Part shown: in pieces, positions 1 through 5,822 of the stretch | Position numbering within the stretch: position 1 is the first letter of the stretch | How the letters are laid out: each line of letters begins with the position of its first letter | Assembly (NCBI GenBank): GCA_049472395.1 | Contig: JBLIRR010000093.1 | Span: 1 to 8,000, forward strand | Length of the DNA: 8,000 bases | Reading direction: 5' to 3' | Origin: JBLIRR01 sp049472395 | GTDB lineage: Bacteria > SZUA-182 > DTGQ01 > JBLIRR01 | Position numbers and translations under genes: made by a program | Notes under the pieces: model-generated | Databases searched by the model: none | Told to the model about the DNA's origin: nothing | Seen by the model: the letters and a program-made list of their open reading frames with translations, nothing else

Positions 1-189
1 TCCCGCCAACATTCCATTTGCCGTCATACTCGGATCTGGTTTTCCAGTTGTATACCACATATAAAGCATCGCGCTTATTGCCCCTGAAGCTGAAGCGAGC
101 ATTGTATTAACCGCAACGATGGCGATTCTCAGGTCACCACCGGCGAGGGTGCTCCCAGGATTGAATCCGAACCATCCAAATGCTAAGAT
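1..189 (-). pseudogene. amt: Ammonium transporter (Amt family), fragment cut by an IS110 element
   Basis: Read on the minus strand, codons in phase with position 1 translate to a typical Amt core: AFGWFGFNPGSTLAGGDLR, then IAIVAVNTMLASASGAIS, then a stretch ending GKPDPSMTANGMLAG at the window edge. Amt proteins are trimeric inner-membrane channels for ammonium or ammonia; this block lies in the middle of the protein, around the FGWFGFNPGS helix. The rest of the 3' part should lie left of the window. Going upstream, family resemblance stops at about 181-190 and gives way to lysine-rich residues unlike Amt, exactly where the IS110 left end is expected. The 5' half of the gene is not found right of the element, so the copy is probably inactive. 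The product call is sure; pseudogene status is inferred from the broken upstream side. Confidence 0.85.
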
Positions 190-235
190 CAATCTATTGA
201 AATCATTAATTTTCCGTTTTGCCAATTTTAGCTTG

Positions 236-253
236 CTATATTCTAGAATATAG
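236..253. repeat. 18-bp perfect palindrome in the IS110 left end
   Basis: CTATATTCTAGAATATAG is its own reverse complement. It lies about 90 bp upstream of the transposase start, between a TTGCTA-like box (233-238) and a TTAATAAT stretch (257-264). It could be a binding site for the transposase or a regulator, or part of the transposase promoter region. No function can be assigned from sequence alone. Confidence 0.5.
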
Positions 254-342
254 ATGTTAATAATAAGAGAAGTTGTACTTTCTTCTTTTCGATCTCAAAA
301 TAAACAGGTTGGTTTATTAAGATCGGGGAAAGGAGTATAGCT

Positions 343-1608
343 ATGAAATTGACTAAAGGAAAAGCGATTCAAGTAATACTAGACAATGCATTACTGAGTG
401 CTGTAGATATTGGGAAAGAGAACAATAATGCATCGTTTTTCTTAAGAGATAATCAAGAGGTAAAACGAATAAAATTTGATAATGACAGAGGAGGTTTTGA
501 GAAATTTTGGTTTGAGGTAGAGAAGATAGTAAATAAGTATAAATTAGTGAAAGTGATTATAGGTTATGAGTCAACAGGGCCTTATGGAGAGCCATTTATT
601 CATTATGTAAAAAGTATGCCAAAAGTAGAATTAATCCAGGTAAATCCGATGCACACAAAGAAGCTTAAGGAACTCGTAGATAATTCTCCGAATAAGACTG
701 ACAAGAAGGATCCACGAGTAATCGCAGCTATAATTCGGTTGGGTTACGGGTTATCAGTAGTTATACCAGAAGGAGCGGCAGCTGAATTGCGTGCTCTTAC
801 TAGTGCCAGAGAAAGTCATATGAAGCATAAGAATAAAATATCGAATCAATTGCATAGTCTTATATATGAAATATTCCCTGAGTTTGAAAAGACTATCGGT
901 ACATATAATAAAACGGGGCACAAATTGCTCAATGATTATGCCACTCCCAAGGCAATTATAGACCTTGGAGTAGAGGAACTCATTGTAAAAATCAGGAAAT
1001 ACAGTAGAGGTAAACTGGGAGTAATGAAGGCAATAAGTCTTTATAATTCTGCTAAAAAGTCCATAGGGATAAAAGAAGGCTTAAAAAGTAAAGTATTGCA
1101 TGTAAAGCAAATATTGAGTCAAATAAATCAGCTTAATCGTTATATAAAAGATGTAGAGGGTCAGCTTGAAGAAATGTTACAAAAGATTTCTTATAGTAAA
1201 CAGTTACTATCGATCAAAGGTATAGGTATTGTGAGTGCTGCAGGAATCATAGGGGAGGTAGGAGATTTTAGAGATTATCAAAATCAATCTGAAATAATTA
1301 AGATGGCAGGATTGGACCTGTATGAGGTAAGCTCCGGAAAACATAAAGGAGAAAGGCATATCACTAAGAGGGGCAGGAGTCTGCTTCGCAAGATTCTCTA
1401 TTTTGTTTCGCTAAATATGATAAAGAAAAACGGAATAATGTATAATGATTATCAACGTTTGATAAATAATGGCATGCTTAGGACTAAAGCAATCGTAGCA
1501 ATAAGCAAGAAATTGCTTGTGATTATGTTCGCTATGGTAAGAGATAATAAAGACTATATACAAGATTACCATACGTATAATTATCAGCAATTAAAAATGG
1601 CTGCGTAG
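343..1608 (+). CDS. IS110-family transposase (DEDD RuvC-like and serine Tnp domains)
   Basis: This 421-residue protein has the usual IS110 architecture. The N-terminal RuvC-like domain (about residues 17-165) shows the acidic set D22 (AVDIGKE), E76 (GYESTGPYG), D120 and D123 (KTDKKDPRV). A helical middle region (about 200-285) follows, then the C-terminal Transposase_20 domain (about 286-375) with LLSIKGIGIVSAAGIIGE and AGLDLYEVSSGKHKGERHIT. The adjacent serines S330/S331 sit where the catalytic serine of this family is found. In the family the enzyme excises a circle and reinserts it, guided by a non-coding RNA from the same element. The ATG is preceded by AAAGGAG at a good distance (about 328-334). 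The frame is intact and full length, so the element may be active. Neighbouring DNA on both sides belongs to the element. Confidence 0.95.
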   Translation: MKLTKGKAIQVILDNALLSAVDIGKENNNASFFLRDNQEVKRIKFDNDRGGFEKFWFEVEKIVNKYKLVKVIIGYESTGPYGEPFIHYVKSMPKVELIQVNPMHTKKLKELVDNSPNKTDKKDPRVIAAIIRLGYGLSVVIPEGAAAELRALTSARESHMKHKNKISNQLHSLIYEIFPEFEKTIGTYNKTGHKLLNDYATPKAIIDLGVEELIVKIRKYSRGKLGVMKAISLYNSAKKSIGIKEGLKSKVLHVKQILSQINQLNRYIKDVEGQLEEMLQKISYSKQLLSIKGIGIVSAAGIIGEVGDFRDYQNQSEIIKMAGLDLYEVSSGKHKGERHITKRGRSLLRKILYFVSLNMIKKNGIMYNDYQRLINNGMLRTKAIVAISKKLLVIMFAMVRDNKDYIQDYHTYNYQQLKMAA

Positions 1609-1620
1609 GAATAATGAACT

Positions 1621-1776
1621 GTAGGCGGGGAGATTATCAAATTTGCCATCGAGGCGAATTATATTCGACCTCCAATTTTAGCATACATAACTCCCCGTTT
1701 ACATCTTAGCTTCGATTAAGCAAGGTTAGAGCATTAAAATAATGACTCTCAAATTACCAGGGTTAAGCAGGATGTA
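1621..1776 (+). ncRNA. Predicted IS110 bridge RNA / seekRNA at the element's right end
   Basis: Two successive structures of similar design follow the transposase stop. First: stem CGGGGAG (1626-1632) with CTCCCCG (1691-1697), an 18/18-nt internal loop (1633-1650 and 1673-1690), and an inner hairpin GAGGCGAA (1651-1658) with TTCG-A-CCTC (1664-1672). Second: stem TACATC (1700-1705) with GATGTA (1771-1776), then GCTT (1709-1712) with AAGC (1765-1768), a 15/15-nt internal loop (1713-1727 and 1750-1764), and an inner hairpin AGAGCATTA (1728-1736) with TAATG-A-CTCT (1740-1749). Both inner hairpins carry a single bulged A in the 3' arm. Bridge RNAs of IS110 elements have two such internal loops, one reading the donor ends and one the target. 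The structure is seen in the sequence; the RNA identity is inferred, and its exact ends are unknown. Confidence 0.55.
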
Positions 1777-1803
1777 GCAGTAAAAACCGGTTAAATTTGC
1801 CCC

Positions 1804-1972
1804 AGAGTAAGTAGAGTAAAAGAGTGCAGATATAATGAATATAATCATTAGATTGAAAAGTATAAAAGATAATTTTGTTTTTTCCACTTTGTGTATTCTT
1901 CCTTATCATCATGCTTTATTTCCTTATTATTTATCGGAATTTTTAGCTAAAGCATCAAATAAGAATATGCAT
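1804..1972. other. Non-coding stretch right of the IS110 element
   Basis: AT-rich DNA without a convincing gene. A 60-codon plus-strand frame starting at 1835 has no ribosome binding site and resembles nothing I recognise. The missing 5' half of the amt gene is not here on either strand. AAGCATCAA at 1950-1958 can pair with TTGATGCTT inside the hairpin that follows. Confidence 0.5.
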
Positions 1973-2013
1973 AAAAAAAGGGACCTTGATGCTTATTGTT
2001 CAAGATCCCTTTT
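1973..2013 (-). terminator. Rho-independent terminator for the HTH gene, possibly bidirectional
   Basis: AAAAGGGA (1976-1983) pairs with TCCCTTTT (2006-2013). After one C/A mismatch, CTTGA (1985-1989) pairs with TCAAG (2000-2004), closing a 10-nt loop. Read on the minus strand, the stem is followed by a run of seven T (complement of 1973-1979). That fits termination of the small gene ending at 2108, about 95 bp upstream. A weaker T-run lies on the plus side. Confidence 0.65.
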
Positions 2014-2025
2014 CTAAGGATGCAT

Positions 2026-2070
2026 CTTTTCCTGCTTAATGTCCGAGATGACATTTTTTAGGCAGAAAAG
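2026..2070. repeat. Long imperfect hairpin next to the terminator
   Basis: Three paired blocks are nested: CTTTT (2026-2030) with AAAAG (2066-2070), CTGC (2032-2035) with GCAG (2062-2065), and ATGTC (2039-2043) with GACAT (2050-2054) around a CGAGAT loop. On the plus strand the inner stem is followed by TTTTT, so it might act as a terminator facing the other way. It lies in the 3' untranslated part of the HTH gene transcript. Confidence 0.45.
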
Positions 2071-2107
2071 GCATATCGAAATATTAAAATTGTAGAGACT
2101 TTATATT

Positions 2108-2326
2108 TTAGTTATGTGATGCTGATTTTGCAGGATGATGTGCTTTATTTTTTCTCATCTCTTCCATTATTCTATCAATTTCACTCTCCGGTATGCGCCG
2201 ATGTCCGCCCAGAGTTGTCCAACACCTGATATGTCCTTGTTTAATCCAGGATATCAATGTCGTGGGCGTAACCAGAAGATGCCTCGCAGCCTCATGCGTG
2301 GTTAAGAATCTTTCAAGATTGTCCAT
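2108..2326 (-). CDS. Small helix-turn-helix protein, MerR/excisionase type
   Basis: This 72-residue protein is almost wholly one winged-helix DNA-binding domain of the HTH_17/excisionase type. FLTTHEAARHLLVTPTTL (residues 7-24) forms the helix-turn-helix, WIKQGHIRCW the recognition helix and wing, and TLGGHRRIPESEIDRIMEEM (38-57) the GGHRRI signature and closing helix. A basic, His-rich tail follows. Such proteins act as recombination directionality factors, antitoxin-like regulators or small transcription factors; nothing here decides which. No recombinase or toxin gene is adjacent. The ATG is preceded by AAAGGGGG with a 4-nt gap, supporting the start. The gene has its own likely promoter and a terminator. 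It follows the DHH gene on the same strand, about 235 bp away, so the two are probably transcribed separately. Confidence 0.85.
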   Translation of the reverse strand: MDNLERFLTTHEAARHLLVTPTTLISWIKQGHIRCWTTLGGHRRIPESEIDRIMEEMRKNKAHHPAKSASHN

Positions 2327-2448
2327 GATTCCCCCTTTCTATAATTTTTTTAATGTTCAGAATCAGGTATCAAATATTTTTAAAAGCGTTTTATGAATTT
2401 TCTTCATAATACGAGAATTTTTCTCTCTCTCAACCTGCTTCTACTTTT

Positions 2449-2477
2449 ATATATAACCCGAATAATTTTATTTGCAA
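2449..2477 (-). promoter_or_regulatory. Likely sigma-70 promoter of the small HTH gene
   Basis: On the minus strand TTGCAA (2472-2477) is followed after 16 bases by TATATA (2450-2455), giving -35 and -10 boxes with acceptable spacing in otherwise AT-rich DNA. The start codon at 2326 lies about 120 bases downstream, leaving a rather long untranslated leader. Predicted from sequence only. Confidence 0.4.
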
Positions 2478-2560
2478 GTTTTATGCATTATTTAACTAAA
2501 TAATTTTTTTTTTATAATGTAGTTTTAAATAAGGAAAGAATGCTTGAATAAAGCGGCGTG

Positions 2561-3613
2561 CTATTTTATCTCAATTCCGAGTTTGTTGATGATTTGTTTA
2601 TTTATATAACGATCGACCATGTGCGATAAAGCCTCTTTATCATCACCTGTTATTAATGATTTAAAAATGCCCAATGAAAGCCGAAATCCCCCTTTATATG
2701 ATCTTCCTCCATACTCGCCCTGAAGTACATCCGGAAAAGTCTCCTCAATGAATTTTTCTGGTTGCACCACGTCACTCGTTGTTCTGAAAGAGCAATCTAT
2801 GTATTCTCCTACAATTCCATATACTAAAACAGTATCTATTCCCACTCTTTTTAATAAAAAATCAGCTGCTTGAGGAATAGCATCGCGGTCATCTCTTCGG
2901 ACAATTCCTGCCGGGGCCAATAAAAAATTTTCATATATATTTTTATACTGATATGCCTGAAAAATAATGTCCATTGTGGTAGGTGACAACTTCTGCTGAG
3001 AAATTTTATTGAGCAAATCAGTGTCCGCATATTTTGACAAATACCCCATCGATAAATAATCATTTTCTTTGGCTAAAATTAGATTATCTGTATCAACTCT
3101 AATTCCATGAATTAATGCAGTAGAAATAGATACATGTTCTTCTTTTAGATTATCCAGAAGATCTAAATCTTTTAAGTATTCAGCGTAAATAGTGGCTGTT
3201 GCTCCTACATTCTTTCTGATGTCAATAAAAGCCGCATTTAAAGAATCAACTTGATCATGATGATCTACAATTGAGGCTGTTGTCATATCTTTGACTAAAT
3301 CAATCAATTTAAAATCAGGTTTTTGAGTGTCAACTAAAGAAATAGCACTATAATCTTCAAAAGGAAATCCCGGATGATAAACTGTCAACTGAATATCAAG
3401 TAATTTTAAAAGAGCCCTATTTTCTTGATGGCTTACTTCTTCAACATAGAGTATTGTGGAATTAATCCCCCACATTTTCAGAATAACTTTATGGCATAAA
3501 GCTGAAGAAATGCCGTCAGGGTCCGGCGCACCCCTGAGAATAATAAGAATATTCTTATCAACGTAGGGCATCATTTTTTCACGTAACTCGTGAACGGGCC
3601 TCTCTTTTTTCAT
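2561..3613 (-). CDS. DHH-family phosphoesterase (NrnA/RecJ-like)
   Basis: With the start chosen at 3613 this is a 350-residue cytoplasmic protein. The DHH domain shows ILRGAPDPDGISSA (PDPDG near residues 30-34), LVDTQKPD (D95), the naming motif IVDHHDQV (117-119) and IRKNVGATATIYAEYL. GIRVDTDN (about 170-177) supplies further acidic residues. The C-terminal DHHA1 domain has EYGGRSYKGGFRLSLG (near 301-316), the usual substrate-binding loop. Relatives use two metal ions to cut short oligonucleotides, phosphoadenosine phosphate or cyclic dinucleotides; the substrate here is unknown. The His normally opening the HxxPDxD motif is an Ala here (GAPDPD), seen in the sequence and possibly normal for this subgroup. 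The frame is open to 3772, but those 53 extra residues are hydrophobic and unlike the family. AAAGG about 11 bases before 3613 supports the chosen start; 3676 is an alternative. Confidence 0.85.
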   Translation of the reverse strand: MKKERPVHELREKMMPYVDKNILIILRGAPDPDGISSALCHKVILKMWGINSTILYVEEVSHQENRALLKLLDIQLTVYHPGFPFEDYSAISLVDTQKPDFKLIDLVKDMTTASIVDHHDQVDSLNAAFIDIRKNVGATATIYAEYLKDLDLLDNLKEEHVSISTALIHGIRVDTDNLILAKENDYLSMGYLSKYADTDLLNKISQQKLSPTTMDIIFQAYQYKNIYENFLLAPAGIVRRDDRDAIPQAADFLLKRVGIDTVLVYGIVGEYIDCSFRTTSDVVQPEKFIEETFPDVLQGEYGGRSYKGGFRLSLGIFKSLITGDDKEALSHMVDRYINKQIINKLGIEIK

Positions 3614-3916
3614 GTAAAATATCGCCTTTGCTCTTTTATTTTTCTCTATTTTTATGAAACTCATAATAACAGACATGTTTTTTTCAGTCAAATAGTACGT
3701 CAACAAACAGCAATTTTCATATATAATCCTCATCACGAAAATATATATCATCAGGGAGAGGGATATAATCACTCATCTCAAATTATTGAAAGGCTGTAAA
3801 GACCATGATAAGTTATAATGAAAATCTAATTTCTTAGTGTCTGCAGCTAATCTTTAATTTGGGTAATGAGCAGGGGCAGTTTATTGCTGGCATAGCTGAG
3901 GTAATCGATAATTATG
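3614..3916. other. Upstream region of the DHH gene; traces of a broken plus-strand frame
   Basis: The minus strand here must hold the promoter of the DHH gene; several TATATA-like boxes occur (3740-3770) but none has a clear -35 partner. On the plus strand a frame runs from ATG 3805 to TGA 3966, broken by TAG at codon 11. After that stop it reads CLQLIFNLGNEQGQFIAG and onward. It overlaps the start of the next pseudogene in another frame and may be the tail of a decayed gene, but I do not recognise it. Confidence 0.3.
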
Positions 3917-4177
3917 ATGAAACTTATCCCTATAAAGGTAGAATGTTATTCTGGCTACAAAGCTGATTAATCTCCACGATTCTTTTATTCGAATAATAAT
4001 AAATTTGAAATTGAAGAGATCTTAGACCGATGGTATCAAGGAAACTGTAATGCTCAATGGTCTGTTGCAAACTATTTTAAGGTTTCTACCTGTGGCAAGA
4101 AATATATTATAAAACATGATCTTGAATGTGATGAATGGTATTTAGTCTTACAATCATACCAAAGTGCTCTTGATTAA
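3917..4177 (+). pseudogene. Conserved small protein (KLIPIKVECYSGYKAD type), internal stop
   Basis: From ATG at 3917 (or 3914) the frame reads MKLIPIKVECYSGYKAD, then an in-frame TAA at 3968-3970, then SPRFFYSNNNKFEIEEIL, DRWYQ, and on through VANYFKVSTCGKKYIIKH and DLECDEWYLVL to a natural TAA at 4175-4177. I recognise the pattern as that of a small uncharacterised cytoplasmic protein of about 85-95 residues, in which the residue at the TAA is usually acidic (KADE...), so one G-to-T change from GAA would explain it. The remainder is intact and well conserved, so the loss looks recent, unless the stop is a sequencing error or translation restarts. No function is known to me. GAGG lies about 13 bases before the start. 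Confidence 0.65.
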
Positions 4178-4207
4178 TAGTAATTTTTTTTCGCTTGGAC
4201 AGATAAG

Positions 4208-4396
4208 AGCATCGAGAAAAATAGTCCTACATATTATAGATGTATGGATATCACAATCGTGACACCGATAAAATCCCCTTTTGATTTCCCTCGTTTTATT
4301 ATGGTTACAGTGTGGACAGCAGAATCCCTAACGCCATCTGATATAGGTTACTGACTTTTCATTCGTATAGTAGTATTGCTTTACCCTTAAATCAAA
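4208..4396 (-). pseudogene. IS1595-type transposase fragment (zinc-ribbon part), internal stop
   Basis: The minus strand encodes YYYTNEKSVTYIRWR, then a TAG stop, then GFCCPHCNHNKTREIKRG, FYRCHDC and DIHTSIICRTIFLDA. The CPHC...CHDC pair is the zinc ribbon at the start of IS1595-family transposases, which typically read DEEAC..YL...RW.dGF.CPHC...YRCrdC...FSVrtGTIF. The frame begins after a TGA without a clear start codon, has a stop between the tryptophan and the GFCC block, and loses similarity after about 4208. The DDE nuclease domain is absent. It lies between the broken small gene and the PEP-CTERM-like gene, as a remnant of an old insertion. Family assignment is moderately sure; ISL3 or another zinc-ribbon transposase is possible. 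Confidence 0.6.
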
Positions 4397-4439
4397 TCAG
4401 CAAACCACATTCAAGTTTATGTCTAATCTATTATATCTC

Positions 4440-5201
4440 TCAGCCTTTCCTATGCTCTATTGTTCGAGGTACTATAAAATAAAGAACCACCATGCAAATT
4501 ATATAAAGGATCTCATATGGAGGTTCAGGGATTGGTTCAGGGATTGATAGGGGTGTTGCAAAACGAAGGTCTGCAATTGCAATATCATCATTTCCATAGG
4601 ATTCATCATAATATACGTAATCAAAATCAAAATCTGTAACAAAACCAAAAAATTGTGAGTCATTATCGAGTGACATATGATCATTCAAACAAATAGATGC
4701 AATTGGGTTACCACTAATAGAATAATTATAGAACCAGAAAGATTCATCCTCATAACTACCACTATCTTTAATTTGAACACCAAAGGCCCTCAACGTCCCA
4801 TCCGTAAGCCAAATTCGCCAATTATCATTTTCATAGTCATCGATATCGCCGACAGAAAGCGCATTATCAAAATTTATCAGATTACCATACCCTTCATCGT
4901 CATCAAACGTAAAGCGAGCGTCATTTTGTTTGCATTTTAGTTCGAAAGACCATGAAAGACCTGTATTTGAGCTATCAAAAGTCAAATAACTGTCTAACTT
5001 TGCATTGCTGCCTGGCTCTGAGTTGACTTGATTTGCCTTGAGAATATTATTGGCTGTAGTCTTAAACGTTTCAATATTAAAGACCTGGGATTCCCAAGCA
5101 CTTAGATCTGTAAAAACGTTGACAGTGGTCGCCCTTGATCTTGAAAAAGTCACTAATAATACAACCACCATAAAACTTATTACTAAATAAACTTTTTTCA
5201 T
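4440..5201 (-). CDS. Exported protein with PEP-CTERM-like C-terminal sorting tail
   Basis: This 253-residue protein starts with a signal peptide (MKKVYLVISF followed by a hydrophobic run, cleavage probably near residues 23-25). The mature part is acidic and rich in Asp, Tyr and Phe. It opens with VFTDLSAW (29-36), a common start in PEP-CTERM proteins. Later blocks GTLRAFGVQI (about 135-144) and SQFFGFVTDFDFDYVYY (182-198) followed by DDIAIADLRF (205-214) match the usual pattern of a beta-sandwich in such proteins. The end is SIPEPIPEPPYE, one membrane helix (about 231-244) and the basic tail RTIEHRKG. Known relatives are processed by an exosortase and go to the surface or matrix; no exosortase is in this window. 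It stands alone between pseudogenes. Function beyond surface export is unknown. Confidence 0.8.
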   Translation of the reverse strand: MKKVYLVISFMVVVLLVTFSRSRATTVNVFTDLSAWESQVFNIETFKTTANNILKANQVNSEPGSNAKLDSYLTFDSSNTGLSWSFELKCKQNDARFTFDDDEGYGNLINFDNALSVGDIDDYENDNWRIWLTDGTLRAFGVQIKDSGSYEDESFWFYNYSISGNPIASICLNDHMSLDNDSQFFGFVTDFDFDYVYYDESYGNDDIAIADLRFATPLSIPEPIPEPPYEILYIICMVVLYFIVPRTIEHRKG

Positions 5202-5217
5202 CCTCCTCTAGCCTCTG
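5202..5217 (-). promoter_or_regulatory. Ribosome binding site abutting the start of the PEP-CTERM-like gene
   Basis: On the minus strand the leader reads AGAGGCTAGAGGAGG directly followed by ATG. The strongest match, AGGAGG, has no spacer; the upstream GAGG leaves 10 bases and could be the one used. The signal peptide begins properly at this ATG, so the start is kept. Confidence 0.5.
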
Positions 5218-5238
5218 TAAGTATTAATAAAATTTAAT

Positions 5239-5244
5239 ATTATA
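5239..5244 (-). promoter_or_regulatory. Possible -10 box for the PEP-CTERM-like gene
   Basis: A perfect TATAAT lies on the minus strand 38 bases upstream of the start codon. No good -35 box stands 17 bases further up (TTTTCT only), so the promoter is weakly supported. The rest of 5245-5441 is AT-rich with nothing else recognised. Confidence 0.3.
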
Positions 5245-5441
5245 AATTATTTCTAAAGTTAAGAAAAAACCTTCTTATAATATTAATGCAAAATATATAC
5301 CTAAAACATAAGTAATTGATTTTCAATATATTTTTTTGGCTTTGAGGCATTTTTAAAATCAAAATTGTAAACTCTATCGACATATTTTATTTTAAGGAAT
5401 ATTTTCTTTACCATAACAGAAGAATAAATTAGATAATATTT

Positions 5442-5636
5442 TCAATTAGTTACATGATTTTTCTTTTCCTTGAAAAATATGTTAAAGATTCCGACAGGTA
5501 CGTCCATGAGGTATGTCCATGAAATACCGGCAATTCTTATTATGGCCAATAAAACAATTAACCATAATGATATATTGTGCTGCCAATCAGCATTATGCGT
5601 TAAACAATTGTTCGGCTCACCATGCGGCGTTGGCAT
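5442..5636 (-). CDS. Doubtful short membrane-protein ORF or gene end
   Basis: A 64-codon frame with one hydrophobic segment, LWLIVLLAIIRIAGISWTYL (residues 24-43), and a basic end (FKEKKNHVTN). The first 20 residues pass through an imperfect palindrome (5554-5611), and no ribosome binding site precedes the ATG, so the start is doubtful. It may be a small membrane protein or the last part of a larger gene whose 5' end has been lost. I do not recognise the family. The plus-strand frame over the same DNA looks less protein-like. Confidence 0.25.
   Translation of the reverse strand: MPTPHGEPNNCLTHNADWQHNISLWLIVLLAIIRIAGISWTYLMDVPVGIFNIFFKEKKNHVTN
5554..5611. repeat. Imperfect attC-like palindrome
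   Basis: ACAATTAACCATAATG (5554-5569) is repeated inverted at 5591-5611 with a 4-nt insertion and one extra base. A central hairpin TGCTG (5578-5582) / CAGCA (5588-5592) sits inside. Read on the minus strand the right arm gives GTTTAAC (matches RYYYAAC), one unpaired G and CATAATG; the left arm gives CATTATG and GTTAATT (one mismatch to GTTRRRY). That resembles an integron attC site but is short, has no gap between the paired boxes, and no integrase or cassette array is seen. Confidence 0.3.
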
Positions 5637-5639
5637 TCG

Positions 5640-5797
5640 GCAGCCTATCCCGGCGGAATCAATACAAGTGAAGCAGTCGAGTAACCAGGGACATGGCCTT
5701 TAACTGACAATACAAGCAACTGTGGTGATTTCGAGGATTATTGGTACTCCGTATATCTTGTCTATACTGTTGGCAGTGCCGGTTCTATTCCCCCCCC
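5640..5797 (+). pseudogene. Possible decayed coding remnant of higher GC content
   Basis: The plus strand reads AAYPGGINTSEAVE, then TAA (5682-5684), then PGTWPLTDNTSNCGDFEDYW and YSVYLVYTVGSAGSIPP up to a run of eight C (5790-5797). A one-base shift at that run continues as FTVRFEDGYTLRFTEGSVLY. The stretch is less AT-rich than its surroundings and its composition looks protein-like, as if a gene had suffered a stop and a homopolymer slip. I recognise no family, and chance openness is possible. Confidence 0.25.
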
Positions 5798-5822
5798 TTT
5801 ACAGTCAGATTCGAAGACGGAT

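Larger units (their letters stand above)
181..1800 (+). mobile_element. IS110-family insertion sequence, about 1.6 kb
   Basis: The element comprises the transposase at 343-1608 and flanking non-coding DNA. The left limit is where the Amt gene breaks (about 181-190). The right limit is inferred from an RNA loop in the element: its 5' side repeats AAATTTGCC, found at 1793-1801, and its 3' side is complementary to 180-189. Both proposed ends carry TGC (181-183 and 1798-1800), which could be the shared core at which recombination occurs. IS110 elements lack long terminal inverted repeats and make little or no target duplication, and none is seen here. Non-coding DNA after the transposase (about 190 bp) is structured, which resembles the IS1111 subgroup, whose RNA lies at the right end. 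Ends are uncertain by several bases. Confidence 0.7.

Noticed and set aside
1835..2017. 60-codon plus-strand ORF right of the IS110 element
   Set aside because: No ribosome binding site, no recognisable similarity, and its end runs through the terminator hairpin.
2193..2396. Plus-strand ORF opposite the HTH gene
   Set aside because: Antisense of a clear HTH coding region.
2851..3063. Minus-strand ORF inside the DHH gene
   Set aside because: Out-of-frame shadow of the DHH gene.
3614..3772. N-terminal extension of the DHH protein to 3772
   Set aside because: Residues are unlike the family and lack a ribosome site; a start at 3613 gives the normal distance to motif I.
4677..4940. Plus-strand ORF opposite the PEP-CTERM-like gene
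   Set aside because: Antisense shadow rich in Ile and Thr, as expected from AT-rich complement.
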